Positions 45,045 to 56,790 of a DNA stretch of 64,000 nucleotides are shown here, one piece after another. The stretch is from Coffea arabica (taxonomy: Eukaryota; Streptophyta; Magnoliopsida; Gentianales; Rubiaceae). Where the stretch lies: the NCBI RefSeq assembly GCF_036785885.1, contig NC_092310.1:1302001-1366000 (forward strand), read 5' to 3'. Positions within the stretch are counted from its first letter, which is position 1, and each line of letters starts with the position of its first letter. Position numbers and translations under genes: made by a program. The notes under the pieces are model-generated. The model was not told the origin of the DNA, did not search any database, and saw only the letters and a program-made list of their open reading frames with translations.

Positions 45045-46494
45045 TGACAGGTTGTCGAAGCCTGTGCAATAATAAATACCTGCTCAAACTAAAAGTAATT
45101 TCTGTAGATAGTGGTGAGTATGGTCGAATCCACAGGGACTGGGAGTAATTATTTCTTTTCAAGTTCACAGTGACAAGGGGAGTGTTTTTATGCAGAAGGT
45201 GACAATCAAAGAAATTCAACTAAAATATAAAAAGCTACTAAAAATTAAATAACAAATTACTAAAATCAAATAAGTGATAATTAAGGATCTAGCCAAGGAA
45301 TGACTTCAGCAATAGTTCACCTAATTGATCATCGATAAGCAAAGGCAATTCCAATTATTTATCAATAAATAGGTTATAACTACCAAACAAACGATGGCAG
45401 TCAACCCCTCCTTACTGTGTCGGTGATCAAGGTACGTCCGTTAATCACTGCTCTAATTGAAAAACAATCCTAGGTACGCCCGTAAAATTTAATTCCCCAA
45501 TTGCCTTACGTATTAGAGGAGCCCTATTCTAACCAAATAACACACTACCAGGGTTATTTTAGATTAACCCGCGTATTCCCTTGACACAAATCTAATCATG
45601 CCATTTGTCACTATTTTAGAGCAATTAAACAATTACGGATTTAATGTCCTAATTGACAATAGATTACCCAATCAACTAATTATCTGGATCCAAGACAATC
45701 AATTAATTAAATAACCATAAGCACTGTAACCAGGGAATATGCGAATACCAATAAATAAAAGTAAAAGATAAAATTAAATCGATCTCACAATTTTAGGCGA
45801 TCCAAAACGTCCATTGTCCCTTGACTAGAGCGAGAAAATTAGTTCATACTTGGTGCGAAAAATCCATGCAAAATTGGAACAACAGCTGCGGCCATTGTTC
45901 TTGCTCGCGCGAATTCAACTCAGCCAAAGGGATAAGGAAAAACGAGAGACTAAGAAAAGTGATTCAATCTCTCAATTGCCGTTGACATGTCAAGGGAAAA
46001 ACTACTATAAAGCTAAGAAGAAAAGTCAACAAAAGCCACATTGGCTCCTGACATCCGTAAGAAGAAAACCAAAAGAAGTAAGGAAGGACTACAAAAGAAA
46101 AATCAAAAGCAAGCCTAAGCTACAGCCGACCTCTCCTCTGCACACTTTTTCTAATTCCTATCTACTGTCTACTCTAATGCTTGCGGCGGCTCCCTCCTCT
46201 GGAGAGGAAGAAGTGACACCCCGACTTCAGTCCTTTGTTCCTTTTTTTAATGCTTTTGTCTTCGGCAATTACTAAAATGGGCACAAGTTTGCCTTTGGCA
46301 ACAATGCCCCCGGGATAAGCTCTGTGCCTTAGACTCCTTTTGTGTCAAATTGGCACTTGTTATCATATTTTCGTTCTACTCCCTGAAATATATGCCAAAT
46401 ACTAAAAATGAGTAGAATCTATCAATTAATTCACATCGAGTCAGGTAATAGGGAAAATTAATAATAAAATAAATGATAAAATTACACCCTATCA
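45045..46494 (-). repeat. 5' LTR of element B, unit 2
   Basis: 1,450 bp, near-identical to 27204-28653, with one noted C/T difference at 46230. Confidence 0.88.
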
Positions 46495-47982
46495 AGAGGG
46501 ATCAAACTATGTGAACTAATTAGAAGGATGGTAACTTGTTTCTTCTCTGGTGGTGGAAGGACATGTGGGAAAGATGCCTATTTATAGCCACTTTTGGTAC
46601 GTTGAACTGGTCATTATATTTTCTTATCTTAAAGATTAAAAAATGCCACATTGTCTATGTGTACTATTTTTGCACAATTCAACCGACGAAAGATTCTGCA
46701 ACCACTACTTTCGACTTTGTCATTTTCAGTAAGACTGATTAATAGCGTGTAAATGGACCTTTTCATTTCCTGTTTCTTGTCTGTGTACGTAACTTAGAAA
46801 GTGGATGGACTTTTTCTTTCTTTTTATGTTTTCAAAATCTACTCTAGACTTGCGTAAATGCAGATTGGCAAGTTCTAACTTCTAGTGCTGGTTTTTAAAT
46901 CACCTTGGTTTATTATTTCCATATTTTATTTAAGCTATTAAATGTTGAAGAAAATATAGATGTAACCCTTGATTAACTTTCCAAAATTTTGGATGAAACT
47001 TAATTTTCTTTTACTCGTTCGATTCAATACCAGATTTTACTCCCGTCCTTGTATATTTACCCAATCAAAGTTCACAGCAGTAATAGCTTTCATTACTTCT
47101 TTTTTTCCTCCAAACATAAAAAAGAAGAAATTGAAATAAAAAATGATAAATACCATTAAAGATTTGGTTTAAAACCTATAACGACATTTGTAGTAAAAAA
47201 AGATTTGGCATTTTTTGTTTCTTATTTATTTGTTTTATTTTTTCCTTCCATCTTTTTTTGTTATTTATTTATTTATTTTTTATTTCCCTTTCATCTTTTT
47301 TGTATTTAGACAAAATTAAGATTTTGTAGGTCAAAGCATAAATTTTCAAAATCATCTCTTCTCTTCCCAAAAGAGAGAGAGAGAAGGAAAAAAGAAAAAA
47401 AGAAAAAAGTTGTGAAAGGGTAAATTTATTAATTTATTAGTTTGACTTTGACATTTTATTATTGACCGTTAAATTTAATTGAAAAAACTAATGGTGTCAC
47501 TTTAACCCAAACTATGTTTAAACAATAGGGAAGTTATATAACAAGGCACCAAACCATAGGGGGTAATAAGTAATTTACCCTTGATATTTTCGTTTACATC
47601 ACAGAAAGCAATAATTAAAGTTAAATTTAAAATTATCTTGCTCATTCGTGTGATTTATTCATCTTGAATAGGAAAATTTGGAAAGTTTTCTAATGAATAT
47701 TCTTTAACCACCCTTGTAAGGAATTATCAAATGTATCAATCGATCAATTCTACTATTTACTAACCTTAGTTACTTCATGTAATCAGAGAAATAGTCTAAA
47801 TGAAAGGGAAAATGAAAGTTATTGCAGTCAATGTCTAGGGTTTGGACAATTTTCAATTCATTGAAAACATATTTAGTACAGTGAATTTACAATTAGTTTT
47901 CAAACCTAATTTTTAGGGGTTGGGCATTTAGTCCTATAATTTTAATTTACAATCAATTTAGTACGATTGGCAGCAAATCAAC
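46495..47982. other. Displaced GLP4 promoter and GLP5 downstream intergenic DNA
   Basis: Target duplication, 5'UTR remainder and TATA box (46579-46586), then non-coding DNA matching 28761-30141. Confidence 0.55.
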
Positions 47983-48653
47983 TAGGGATGGCAACGGGAG
48001 CGAGCACCCGTGGGGGGTCATTGGGGCGGGGATTGGAGCGGGGCCTAGGGGAATTTTTCCCTCCCGTTTAGAAACGGGGCGGGGGGCGGGGGTATACTCC
48101 CCTGTCCCACCCCCGCCCCGCCACCCGTATGAATATATATATATATATATATATATAATGATATTATCAATTATACTACTAATTATACATGTCTATTAAT
48201 AAAAATTATTAATTATTTATACTAAATTTATTAATACATTTATGTTAAATTCCTAACTACACTTAATACAATAACACTTTTTTCTAAAAAAAAACACAAT
48301 AATAATTTAGTGATTGTATTTGTATCAAAAGTGAAAACTTGATTATTTTAGTTATATTTGTTTTATCATATTAGATTGTATTCAAATAACCTTTGTTTAA
48401 TTATTTTTATGAGTTTCAATTGTGAAGTTACAATGAATAATAACTTGGTGATGTATTGATATTTTAGTACTTGATTATTTGCTTAAATTTAATTATAATA
48501 ACATTATATAATAATTTTTTTTAACCCCGCGGGGGAAGTGAGGCGGGGCGGGGGAAGCCGGAGGCGGGGGATGGGAGGGGCGGGGGCGGGGGGAATTAAA
48601 ATGCAACGGGGCGGGGGTTGGGGGAGGTGTCCCCCGCCCCATTGCCACCCCTA
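47983..48653. mobile_element. GC-ended hAT-like MITE (unit 2 copy)
   Basis: Counterpart of 30142-30810, two bases longer in the AT run. The target duplication AAATCAAC is at 47975-47982 and 48654-48661. Confidence 0.85.
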
Positions 48654-48661
48654 AAATCAAC

Positions 48662-49715
48662 CAATTTGAACGGAAAAAATTTTTTTTGCAAATAGATTAT
48701 TTAGTCCTTGAAATTTTTATGAAAATTATCTTTTATCCATGATCTTTCACTTTATCCCATCTAGTCCTTTTATTGTTCTTTCTTCTAACACCGAAAGTAG
48801 TTCTTGTTTCACTTTCTTCTACCATCAAAATGGCCGGTTTTAAAAAGTTGACCAAATTTTTAACTTTCTCTAATAAAATCTTTACTTTCTTCTCATTTGT
48901 TTTATTATCTTTCGCACACAATTTCTTCCTTGTCATCTTCACTTTCTTGGACTACTTCTGCCATTTTCTTTTTGATGTAGTCTCTTCTTTTTCTCTACTC
49001 CCTGTTTTCGTTTATTTAATCCTTTTACCTTTTTATTAACACCAAAACTTCCATCACCAAAACAAACTTTTTCCATCACCAAACTTAGTGGCTTTAAAGC
49101 GCACGACAAAAGTTTCAACAATTCTTTTTGAGAAAAAAAAATGTTTTTTCTTTTTTGTTGTTTCCTTTTATTTTTATATAATTTTTCATTTTCTTTCTTA
49201 TTTTCTCCAACTATTTTCACCATTTTCTCTTGTATTAATCTTTCCTACATTTCTTGGTGTAGAAATTGTATTACACTAACAAGTGTAGATGCATGCCAAA
49301 TAATATTCAGAGATTCACATTTTAAATTGTTCATTTGCATGTGCTGTGCATCCCAATCCACTCACGTACTACACCGATAATATGGAGGAGGCAACGTAAG
49401 TGAAAGATACTGGGCAGATAAAGGAAGAGGCTGAATATTAAGAAGGGAGAGGAGACAGAGTGGGAAGTGTTGATGGTGCGCAAAGTACAAATTCATTGAC
49501 TTGCTTTGTCCGTACCACGGAAAGTGCCAATGTAGTATTCTTCTTAGATTGATGTAGTAGTACAAAAGGGTCCAAATACTACTAGTATTTAATCTATAGT
49601 TTAAAGTACATCAGTGAGGAGGTCAAGGTCTGAAGGACCCAATTATTTATGCTTTAACACATTACTATTAATTGCACCCTGAAGCTCCTTTAATTTCAAG
49701 AGATACCCATATTAT
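48662..49715. other. GLP5 3' flank
   Basis: Unit 2 copy of 30819-31872; simple-sequence-rich and non-coding. Confidence 0.5.
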
Positions 49716-50517
49716 TTAAGGGTAGTTGTTATCCCACCAAAATTGTGACTGTAGTTTTTTGATGACATCGTTTCCAACCTGGAATGCTTTGGTAAGAACA
49801 TCAGGAGAAATGGGAGGATCTGATCCGAATACAGCATTAGCAATGGTGATGACTCCTGGATTCTGGCTGCCTAGACCAGCAAAAGCAACAGCGTCGGTCT
49901 CTCCTTGGTTGAATTGGAAATGAATGAGGCCTTGAGGGAACACAAACACGTCTCCTGGATTCAAAACCTTGGTGAAGAGCTTATTCTTCATGTTCATGCC
50001 CGGATTCGAAGTAACGAAACCAACAACAAGAGTGCCCTCCAAAACAAAGAGGACCTCGGTAGCACGAGGGTGAATGTGGGGAGGGTTCAAACCATAAGGC
50101 GCAAAGTCGAGGCGTGCTAAGGAAACACCTAAAGTGTTGAGCCCTGGAATTTGGTTCACATTTACTTGTGTTACATTGGACCCGAGTGGCTTTGCTGTGC
50201 TTCCTGGCTTGTTTAGCCCTTGAAAGAAGAAATCTTCGGGTTCCACAAGCTTTGGATCCTTGCATATCTTTCCATTGACAAATACTGCATTAACCAAGAT
50301 CATGAAACATCAGTTAAAGTATAACATGCAACATTATAGTACTATCAAACAAGACAGTCATGAAATTTTCCAAAACAAGATCAGAAAGTTTACCACCGCC
50401 AGCATTGGCATCAGGAACTGCGACGCAGAAATCCTGCAATGGACTTGGATCAGATGCATGGACAATTGTAAAAACAAGTGCCAAGATGGCTGCAGCTATG
50501 TGGAAGCGAAAAGCCAT
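49716..50517 (-). CDS. GLP: Germin-like protein GLP5, two exons (copy of GLP3)
   Basis: Exons 50517-50394 and 50284-49716, encoding 230 aa. It is identical to GLP3 except for HIH instead of HTH in cupin motif 1, caused by two adjacent base changes at about 50071-50072. That tract matches GLP2 and GLP4, so gene conversion is likely. The ligands themselves are retained. The promoter has TATA at 50614-50621. This is a likely functional secreted cupin. Confidence 0.93.
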
Positions 50518-53241
50518 GCTTATCAGAGACGAAGTATCAAACTATATGAGCTAGTTAGAAAGATGAAAAGTTGTTTCTTCTCAGATTGTGGATGAATATG
50601 TGGTAAAGATTCCTATTTATAGCTATCTTTGGTTGAACCAGTCATTATGTTTTCTTATCTCAACGATTAGAAAAATGCCACATTGTCTTCCTAATCTATT
50701 TTTGTACAACTCAACCAACGAATGATTCTGCAACAACTACCTGTGACTTCTCATTTTCTTTCCTCTTGCAAGTATAGAAAGACTGATTCGGTCATTTAGG
50801 ACATTCCAACGAAGTGGTATACTGATACAAGGTGTTGACGGACCAAGTAACCGGTAAGACCTTTTCTTGAAGAGATGGCCTTTGATATTTCTTGCTTCCA
50901 GATGTTTACTTTCTTACCTCAGTAAAACGATGCATTAGTTGCAACTAATCAGTTTGAAATTCGCAGGCTCAATCCAACTTTACAAAGTAGCATCTGGGAT
51001 TAGCACGAAAGAATCAAATATATGGTAATCGTCTGGGAGTAGAGGACCTAATTACTTCGGATAATTATACAAAGATAGCTCAGAACTTGAATTTCAAACT
51101 TCTTTGGCAAAACCTATGATATGTAATTATATTTGCATATTTTAGCTAGCTGGAATACCAAGCATTCATTTCCTATTTCCTGTCTGTGCAAATAATTCCT
51201 GTTTGCGGGTGATAAATATTCCAATCAATAGCACCTAAATATATAGACCTCTTTTCATTGCCTGTTTCTTGTCCGTGTAACTCAGCGCATTTCTGGACTT
51301 TTTCTTTCCAAAATCATCTCAGAACTTGCGAATAGGCAGCTTGAAAGTTCAAAGTTAATTCTACCTTCTAAGTGACAGCTTGATCATCTTAGTTTGATAT
51401 TGCCGTGTTCTATTTAAGCTATTAAATATTGAAAAAGAAAGGAAGATGTAACCCTTGATTAATTATCCAAAATTTTGGATGAAACCAATTTCAATTCACT
51501 CAATTCAATTTAAAATCCAGATTTCAAACCCATTAATTACCCTATTAATTATTGGAGTAATTTATATTTTCATTTACATCAAAATGAATGAATTATTTGA
51601 GGTTAAAATCAGGTTTATGGTTCGACAAGTAGGTTTGATAACTGGGAGTAGAAATGGTGTAAAAAGGGGTGGGAGGGTTAAAAAGAATATTTGAAGCTAA
51701 AATCATAAATTATCCTGCTCATTTATATGATTTGTTCATCTTGAACAGACATTATCTTGAATACTTAGGAAAATTTTCTTGTAAAACTAAAAGAACTAAT
51801 TTTAAAGAATATTCATATTAAGCACACTTGTAGAGAATTATCATATGTATTAATCTATCAATTATAATATTTATTAAACTTAATTTATACGATCTGGAAA
51901 AATAGTTTGAAAGGGAAAATGATACTTTTCCTCTCCAATATTTAGTGGTTGGAAAAATTTCATCCACAAAGTTTCATTGCGAATACATTTAGTTCCTACA
52001 AATTTAATTTATAATCAATAGTACAAGTGATAGCAAATCAACCAATTTGGGTGGAAAAAAAATTGACAAATAGCTCGTTTAGTCCCTCAACTCTTTTTTT
52101 TTGTAAATTATCTTTTTTTTTCTTAATAAATAAAAAATGATATTTTATTTTATCCTGTTTAATGCTTCTATTTTTTTTCCAACCCCAGAAGTACTTTTTG
52201 ATTTCACTTCCTTCAACCTTCAAACGCGACAATGTTGATTGATGAGTATGACCAAAATTTCAACCTTTCTTTAAAAAAAGAAAAACTTCACTTTTCTTGG
52301 TGTTTTTTTATTTTCTTTTGTACATAAATTCTTTGTTTTCCTTTTTACTTTCTTTTGGTGTTTTTGACACTTTCCTTTCTTCTTTTTCTCTAGTCCCTGA
52401 TTTTTGAAATCTCTTATCTTTTTGAAATAAGTTGCATTTGTTTGGATAAATTGGAACTCATATGTATGCATACTGAGTGTTATGTATTCCTTTGACAAAA
52501 CAGCTAGACGTTGACAATTGTGTAAATTAATAAAATTTTGGCAATGCATATGAAAATGTGGCTTTACAAGAATTGGATTGGAGATATTCTCAAGTGTTTG
52601 AGATGTTCATTCTTGCAAATGGCTAAAATTCTCAAGTGTTTGGACTCATTATGCGTGACATGACTGATAATGTTCTTTCTAAATGTGGGAATTGGATTTG
52701 AGGAATGTTAGGAATATTACTTGCTTGAAATTGTCAATTGCTGGCAGGGAGTTTAACCCTTTTTCAAGAGAAAACTCTGCCGAAATTTTCTTAAATTCTT
52801 ATTTAACATGTGTGAGCAAGTTTCTATCGTTTCTAATAAATACTTATCTTGTTTGTGTATAGGTACTATGGCTCGCACAAGGAGGGCTCGTATTCGTAAT
52901 CCTACACCATCTTCAAGCGAGGAACGCACTCCCTCATATGAAGAGTCGCCTGAGGAAGAATCTCCTTCGCCTGAGCCACCACCTCGGTCTCGCCGGAAGA
53001 CCGCATCCACTAGCCGCGACGAGCCGTTTCCAGATTTTGACACCACTAGATTCACGTCACTCGAGAATCGACAGTGGTACGAAGCAGGCTTAGATAAGGA
53101 AATTATCATTGAAAAGCACCTGGCACCGGAGGTGGATGCGCACTACCACGTCTCTACGGCATTCAAGAGACTAGGATGGGAGAACATCCTTCAATTGCCC
53201 AAGTACTACTACCCCAACCTGGTCCGGGAGTTCTATGCCAA
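50428..53241. repeat. Tandem duplication unit 3, truncated (2.8 kb)
   Basis: A third copy of the unit start (offset +17843 from unit 2) with the GLP5 promoter, the intergenic module and the 5' part of truncated element C. It ends in the element C ORF at ...TTCTATGCCAAT and is joined to the middle of GLP exon 2. Three bases (AAT) are shared by both parents at the joint. Confidence 0.88.
52406..53241 (+). pseudogene. Element C fragment, unit 3, ORF cut at the GLP6 junction
   Basis: It holds the hairpin at 52743-52781 and the ORF start (52868). The reading frame is cut after ...REFYAN and ends four codons later in antisense GLP sequence (stop at 53252-53254). The rest of element C is absent. 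Confidence 0.7.
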
Positions 53242-53948
53242 TTGGAGGATCTGATCCGAATACAGCATTAGCAATGGTGATGACTCCTGGATTCTGGCTG
53301 CCTAAACCAGCAAAAGCAACAGCATTTGAATGTCCTTGGTTGAATTGGAAATGAATGAGGCCTTGGGGGAACACAAACACATCTCCTGGATTCAAAACCT
53401 TGGTGAAGAGCTTATTCTTCATGTTCATGCCCGGATTCGAAGTAACGAAACCAACAACAAGAGTGCCCTCCAAAACAAAGAGGACCTCGGTAGCACGAGG
53501 GTGAATGTGGGGAGGGTTCAAACCATAAGGCGCAAAGTCGAGGCGTGCTAAGGAAACACCTAAAGTGTTGAGCCCTGGAATTTGGTTCACATTTACTTGT
53601 GTTACATTGGACCCGAGTGGCTTTGCTGTGCTTCCTGGCTTGTTTAGCCCTTGAAAGAAGAAATCTTCGGGTTCCACAAGCTTTGGATCCTTGCATATCT
53701 TTCCATTGACAAATACTGCATTAACCAAGATCATGAAACATCAGTTAAAGTATAACATGCAACATTATAGTACTATCAAACAAGACAGTCATGAAATTTT
53801 CCAAAACAAGATCAGAAAGTTTACCACCGCCAGCATTGGCATCAGGAACTGCGACGCAGAAATCCTGCAATGGACTTGGATCAGATGCATGGACAATTGT
53901 GAAAGCAAGTGCCAAGATGGCTGCAGCTATGTGGAAGCGAAAAGCCAT
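53171..53948 (-). CDS. GLP: Chimeric germin-like protein GLP6 with a retrotransposon-derived C-terminus
   Basis: Exons 53948-53825 and 53715-53171, encoding 222 aa. Residues 1 to about 200 are a normal GLP: signal peptide, paired cysteines and ligands H111, H113, E118 and H163. After GSDPPI the frame runs into antisense element C and adds 22 new residues (GIELPDQVG...KDVLPS) before a stop. It has lost about 30 residues that in germins form C-terminal helices involved in oligomer contacts. The 5' part of exon 2 matches GLP3/5 and the 3' part matches GLP2/4 (HSNAVAF), so the gene is also a recombinant. An extra in-frame ATG lies two codons upstream (53954). The promoter and TATA (54045-54052) are intact, so it may be transcribed, but its 3'UTR is transposon-derived. 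Stability of the product is doubtful. Confidence 0.8.
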
Positions 53949-53954
53949 GGTCAT

Positions 53955-54350
53955 CAGAAAGGAAGTATCAAACTATATGAGCTAGTTAGAAAGATGAAAA
54001 GTTGTTTCTTCTCAGATTGTGGATGAATATGTGGTAAAGATTCCTATTTATAGCTATCTTTGGTTGAACTAGTAAATGCACAGTGAAATCTCTGTAAACT
54101 ATTTCTTCACAATTCAATCAATGAATGATTCTACAACAACTACTTGCGACTTCTCAATTTTCTTTTCCTCGCGCAAGTACAGAAAGACAAATGTGGTCGT
54201 TTGTGAAACCAAGGCCACAAGATCATGTAAATATTTCCAGCTTTACCATATGCATTTTCCACATAGATGTGGAGTTCTGGTAAGACCTTTTCTCGAGATA
54301 AGATCGTATTTAATGCTTTTCTTCCTTCCAGAGTATGATTTTACAACTAA
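53955..54350 (-). promoter_or_regulatory. GLP6 promoter region
   Basis: It matches the other GLP promoters to about 54068 (TATA at 54045-54052), then a diverged version of the GLP1 upstream region (13330-13500). This marks the right edge of the GLP array. Confidence 0.6.
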
Positions 54351-56640
54351 CTTTCTTTTTTTTTTTTTTTAACATTTTGATCGAAGGCTGGATTAGATGA
54401 AGAGGGAGGGAGGAAGGGAGGAAGGGAGAAAGAGAGCGATTGCCCGGAATCAAACTTCGAATCTTTAGTACCTTAAGCAGTTAGGGGTTCATCAAAATCA
54501 TTCTATCTGAGCAATGTCAACAATTTTTGGAACAGCACAAAAAAGAAAAATAAATGTACTAGGGACACAAAAGAAGAACTAAAAGTTCAGCTTAAACAAC
54601 TTTTGTTGGTAACTGGAAAAGAAAATCATTAATGAACCCGTTTAACATTCAAACCTTAATAAAGTGATGCATAAGTTTCAACTAATCCTTTGAAAACTAA
54701 AGGACTTGATCCATCTGTGAAGTAAATGGTCTAATTACTTCCTTTTATTGTACTAAATAGGCTTTAGAACTTGAATTTCAACCTTCTTCGGATGATAATT
54801 GAACATCTTGCTACAGGATGATAAATGTTCAATTAGCAAGTACCTTTGAATAACTTTGCACGAGGATGGACTTTTGGTTTCTTGTTTGTGTTTTTCAAAA
54901 CTATCGAGAACTTGCAAAGGTATGATGTCACAAATTTTTCTCAAACTTGATCTAGGTATGATGTCACAAATTTTTCTTGTTTGTGTTTGAATTTGCTAAG
55001 TCTTATATAAGCTACATAATTAATGTTGGAAGAAGCAATTGACCAATTACTCCTTCATTTAATTTGGACCAAAACTAATTTTTATTTACTAATTTTCTTT
55101 ATTTTGTGTGAAAACAATTTTTATTTTACTTATTCAAGTTCAAAGAAAAGACTCTCCTACTTGCAATTGGTGAACCCATCTAAAGCATCCTCACAAGCAA
55201 TATATTGGCCTGTGGTAGATACAAGTTCAGATACTGTAGACCGGAGAAAGGAAGATGCTTCACAAACCAAGTTGTTTATCTAAAGTTTTGTTAAGACAAT
55301 TTTGCATGGCTTTGAAACTAAATTTTGTGAAGGCTTTTAATTTTTCAATATGTAGGCAATGAATATAATTCAAACTTTTTATTAAATATTCGCTTTCGAC
55401 AAAGAACACAAATTAATAACACTAGTGATTAAGGCACGTACGCTGTGTGTATCTGCAAACAAATATATAAAAATTGTATTCATTTGTGAAAAGGTTTTTT
55501 CAATTTTAGTATTCTGAAAACTAATTTGTTAGAGATTTTCAAGAAACAATTAATGAAATTGAATTATTTACTTCTTCATCTAGCAACTAAATCACGTGGA
55601 AAAAATCCAATCTGGATCCTCGATCCCCTCTCAGAAATCATCCACATCCCTTTATCAGTCCAAAACTTCATCTTTACTCATTTCTACCTCTAACAACCTT
55701 TCCCTTCAACAAGTACCTCAAATCACAATTAACAACTTTTGAGTTAGATCAAGAGAAATTCCTAAATCAGAATATATGTATATAGGAGTTTAGATTGATA
55801 GATTTGATTACAGCTTTGAAACCTTTTCATATCCCTCTAAATTTTGCGTAGATGACTTGGGAGATATTTAGATTTGTAATCAACACATAAATTATTGTCG
55901 TGCATAAATAGTCAATGAATACAAATTTAAATATTTCTCATTAACACAGTTCTCATATTTATAGTCAATGAGATTCAAACGCACAACCTTTTGTAAATGA
56001 GTAATCTGTCCTTATTAAATAAATCAACTTGTATTATATTAGTGAACCAACTAATCATGGTTTGCTAAATTATATTAATGATTGGGCATCGCACGCGGTT
56101 AGGTCCAAATTATGTTCCAATTTTCTTTTTTTTTCCCTTATAATTATTGGATTTATTGCATTTTTAGTTTTTTTTTTTTTTTTTAAAAGGCCATAATGAG
56201 TAGTTGCTTTACTACGAAGGACACTCACAAAAACATAGAGTTATCTTACATTCTCTCAATATATTATAAGGATTATATTGAGAAAAAGAAAAGAGAACAA
56301 ACTACATTCAAGAAGGAAATAGAATCAAATATTAGTTTTGGTAAGTGGAAATATGTAAAAAGAATTTATTATTCTATAAATAATTAAACCAATATCAATT
56401 TGGTCGTGCTTAATTGGTGTACCATAAAGAGTAGGGATTATAGGCATGAAATAATTTATCTAAGGAATGGATTTTTGTAGATCAATGATTTTGAAAATAT
56501 CACGTCTGCAAATAAAACTAGGACGCTATTCTCTCATAGTATACTTGGCTAGCTATTTATAAAAGCTATTGATATCCATACAACACTTTTAATCAATAAA
56601 ATTTTCTTTTAATTGATCTCAAGAATGATACCACAAAACG
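54351..56640. other. Intergenic DNA between GLP6 and RLP24
   Basis: No gene is recognised. 54640-54960 resembles, in diverged form, the GLP1 upstream stretch at 13540-13780, so the array once extended further. Simple sequence includes a T13 run (54357) and a GGAGGGAGGAA purine stretch (54400-54435). Short ORFs (54076-54372, 55023-55283, 56196-56387) have no domain or support. Confidence 0.5.
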
Positions 56641-56680
56641 TAATACTTGCGCTGTGCAATGCACATACGCTCACACTAGT
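56641..56680 (+). mobile_element. Possible Helitron-like 3' terminus
   Basis: A small hairpin TGTGC-AAT-GCACA (56653-56665) is followed 10 bases later by CTAG and a T (56676-56680). This is the form of plant Helitron 3' ends. No 5' TC end was identified, so it is tentative. Confidence 0.25.
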
Positions 56681-56790
56681 TCTAATAAAAACTCCAATGA
56701 CTACAAAACTAATCCAGCTTGGACCTCTTGAACCTTCATCTGCTATACTTGGTAAGATTTTGGCTTGAGAAGGATGCAATTGTGGTAACG

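Larger units (their letters stand above)
42849..46494 (-). mobile_element. Element B, unit 2 copy (3.65 kb)
   Basis: Same insertion as in unit 1, with the 160-bp 3' LTR remnant (42849-43008), GC-rich segment, gag-like ORF, primer site (45023-45039) and complete 5' LTR (45045-46494). It has one copy of the 1.7-kb segment, so it shows the pre-duplication structure. Confidence 0.9.
32585..50427. repeat. Tandem duplication unit 2 (about 17.8 kb)
   Basis: This copy of unit 1 runs from GLP3 exon 1 to GLP5 exon 1. Offsets are 19535, then 19542 after the longer AT run, then 17841-17843 after the missing 1.7-kb repeat. Differences are few; those noted include 42205 (Ala to Thr codon in GLP4), 46230 and 37793. 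The near identity implies very recent duplication. Confidence 0.9.

Noticed and set aside
55435-55480. ACTAGTG...GCACGTACGC as an opposing Helitron end paired with 56680
   Set aside because: The hairpin is poor and no clear 5' terminus was found; the evidence is too weak to call an element.
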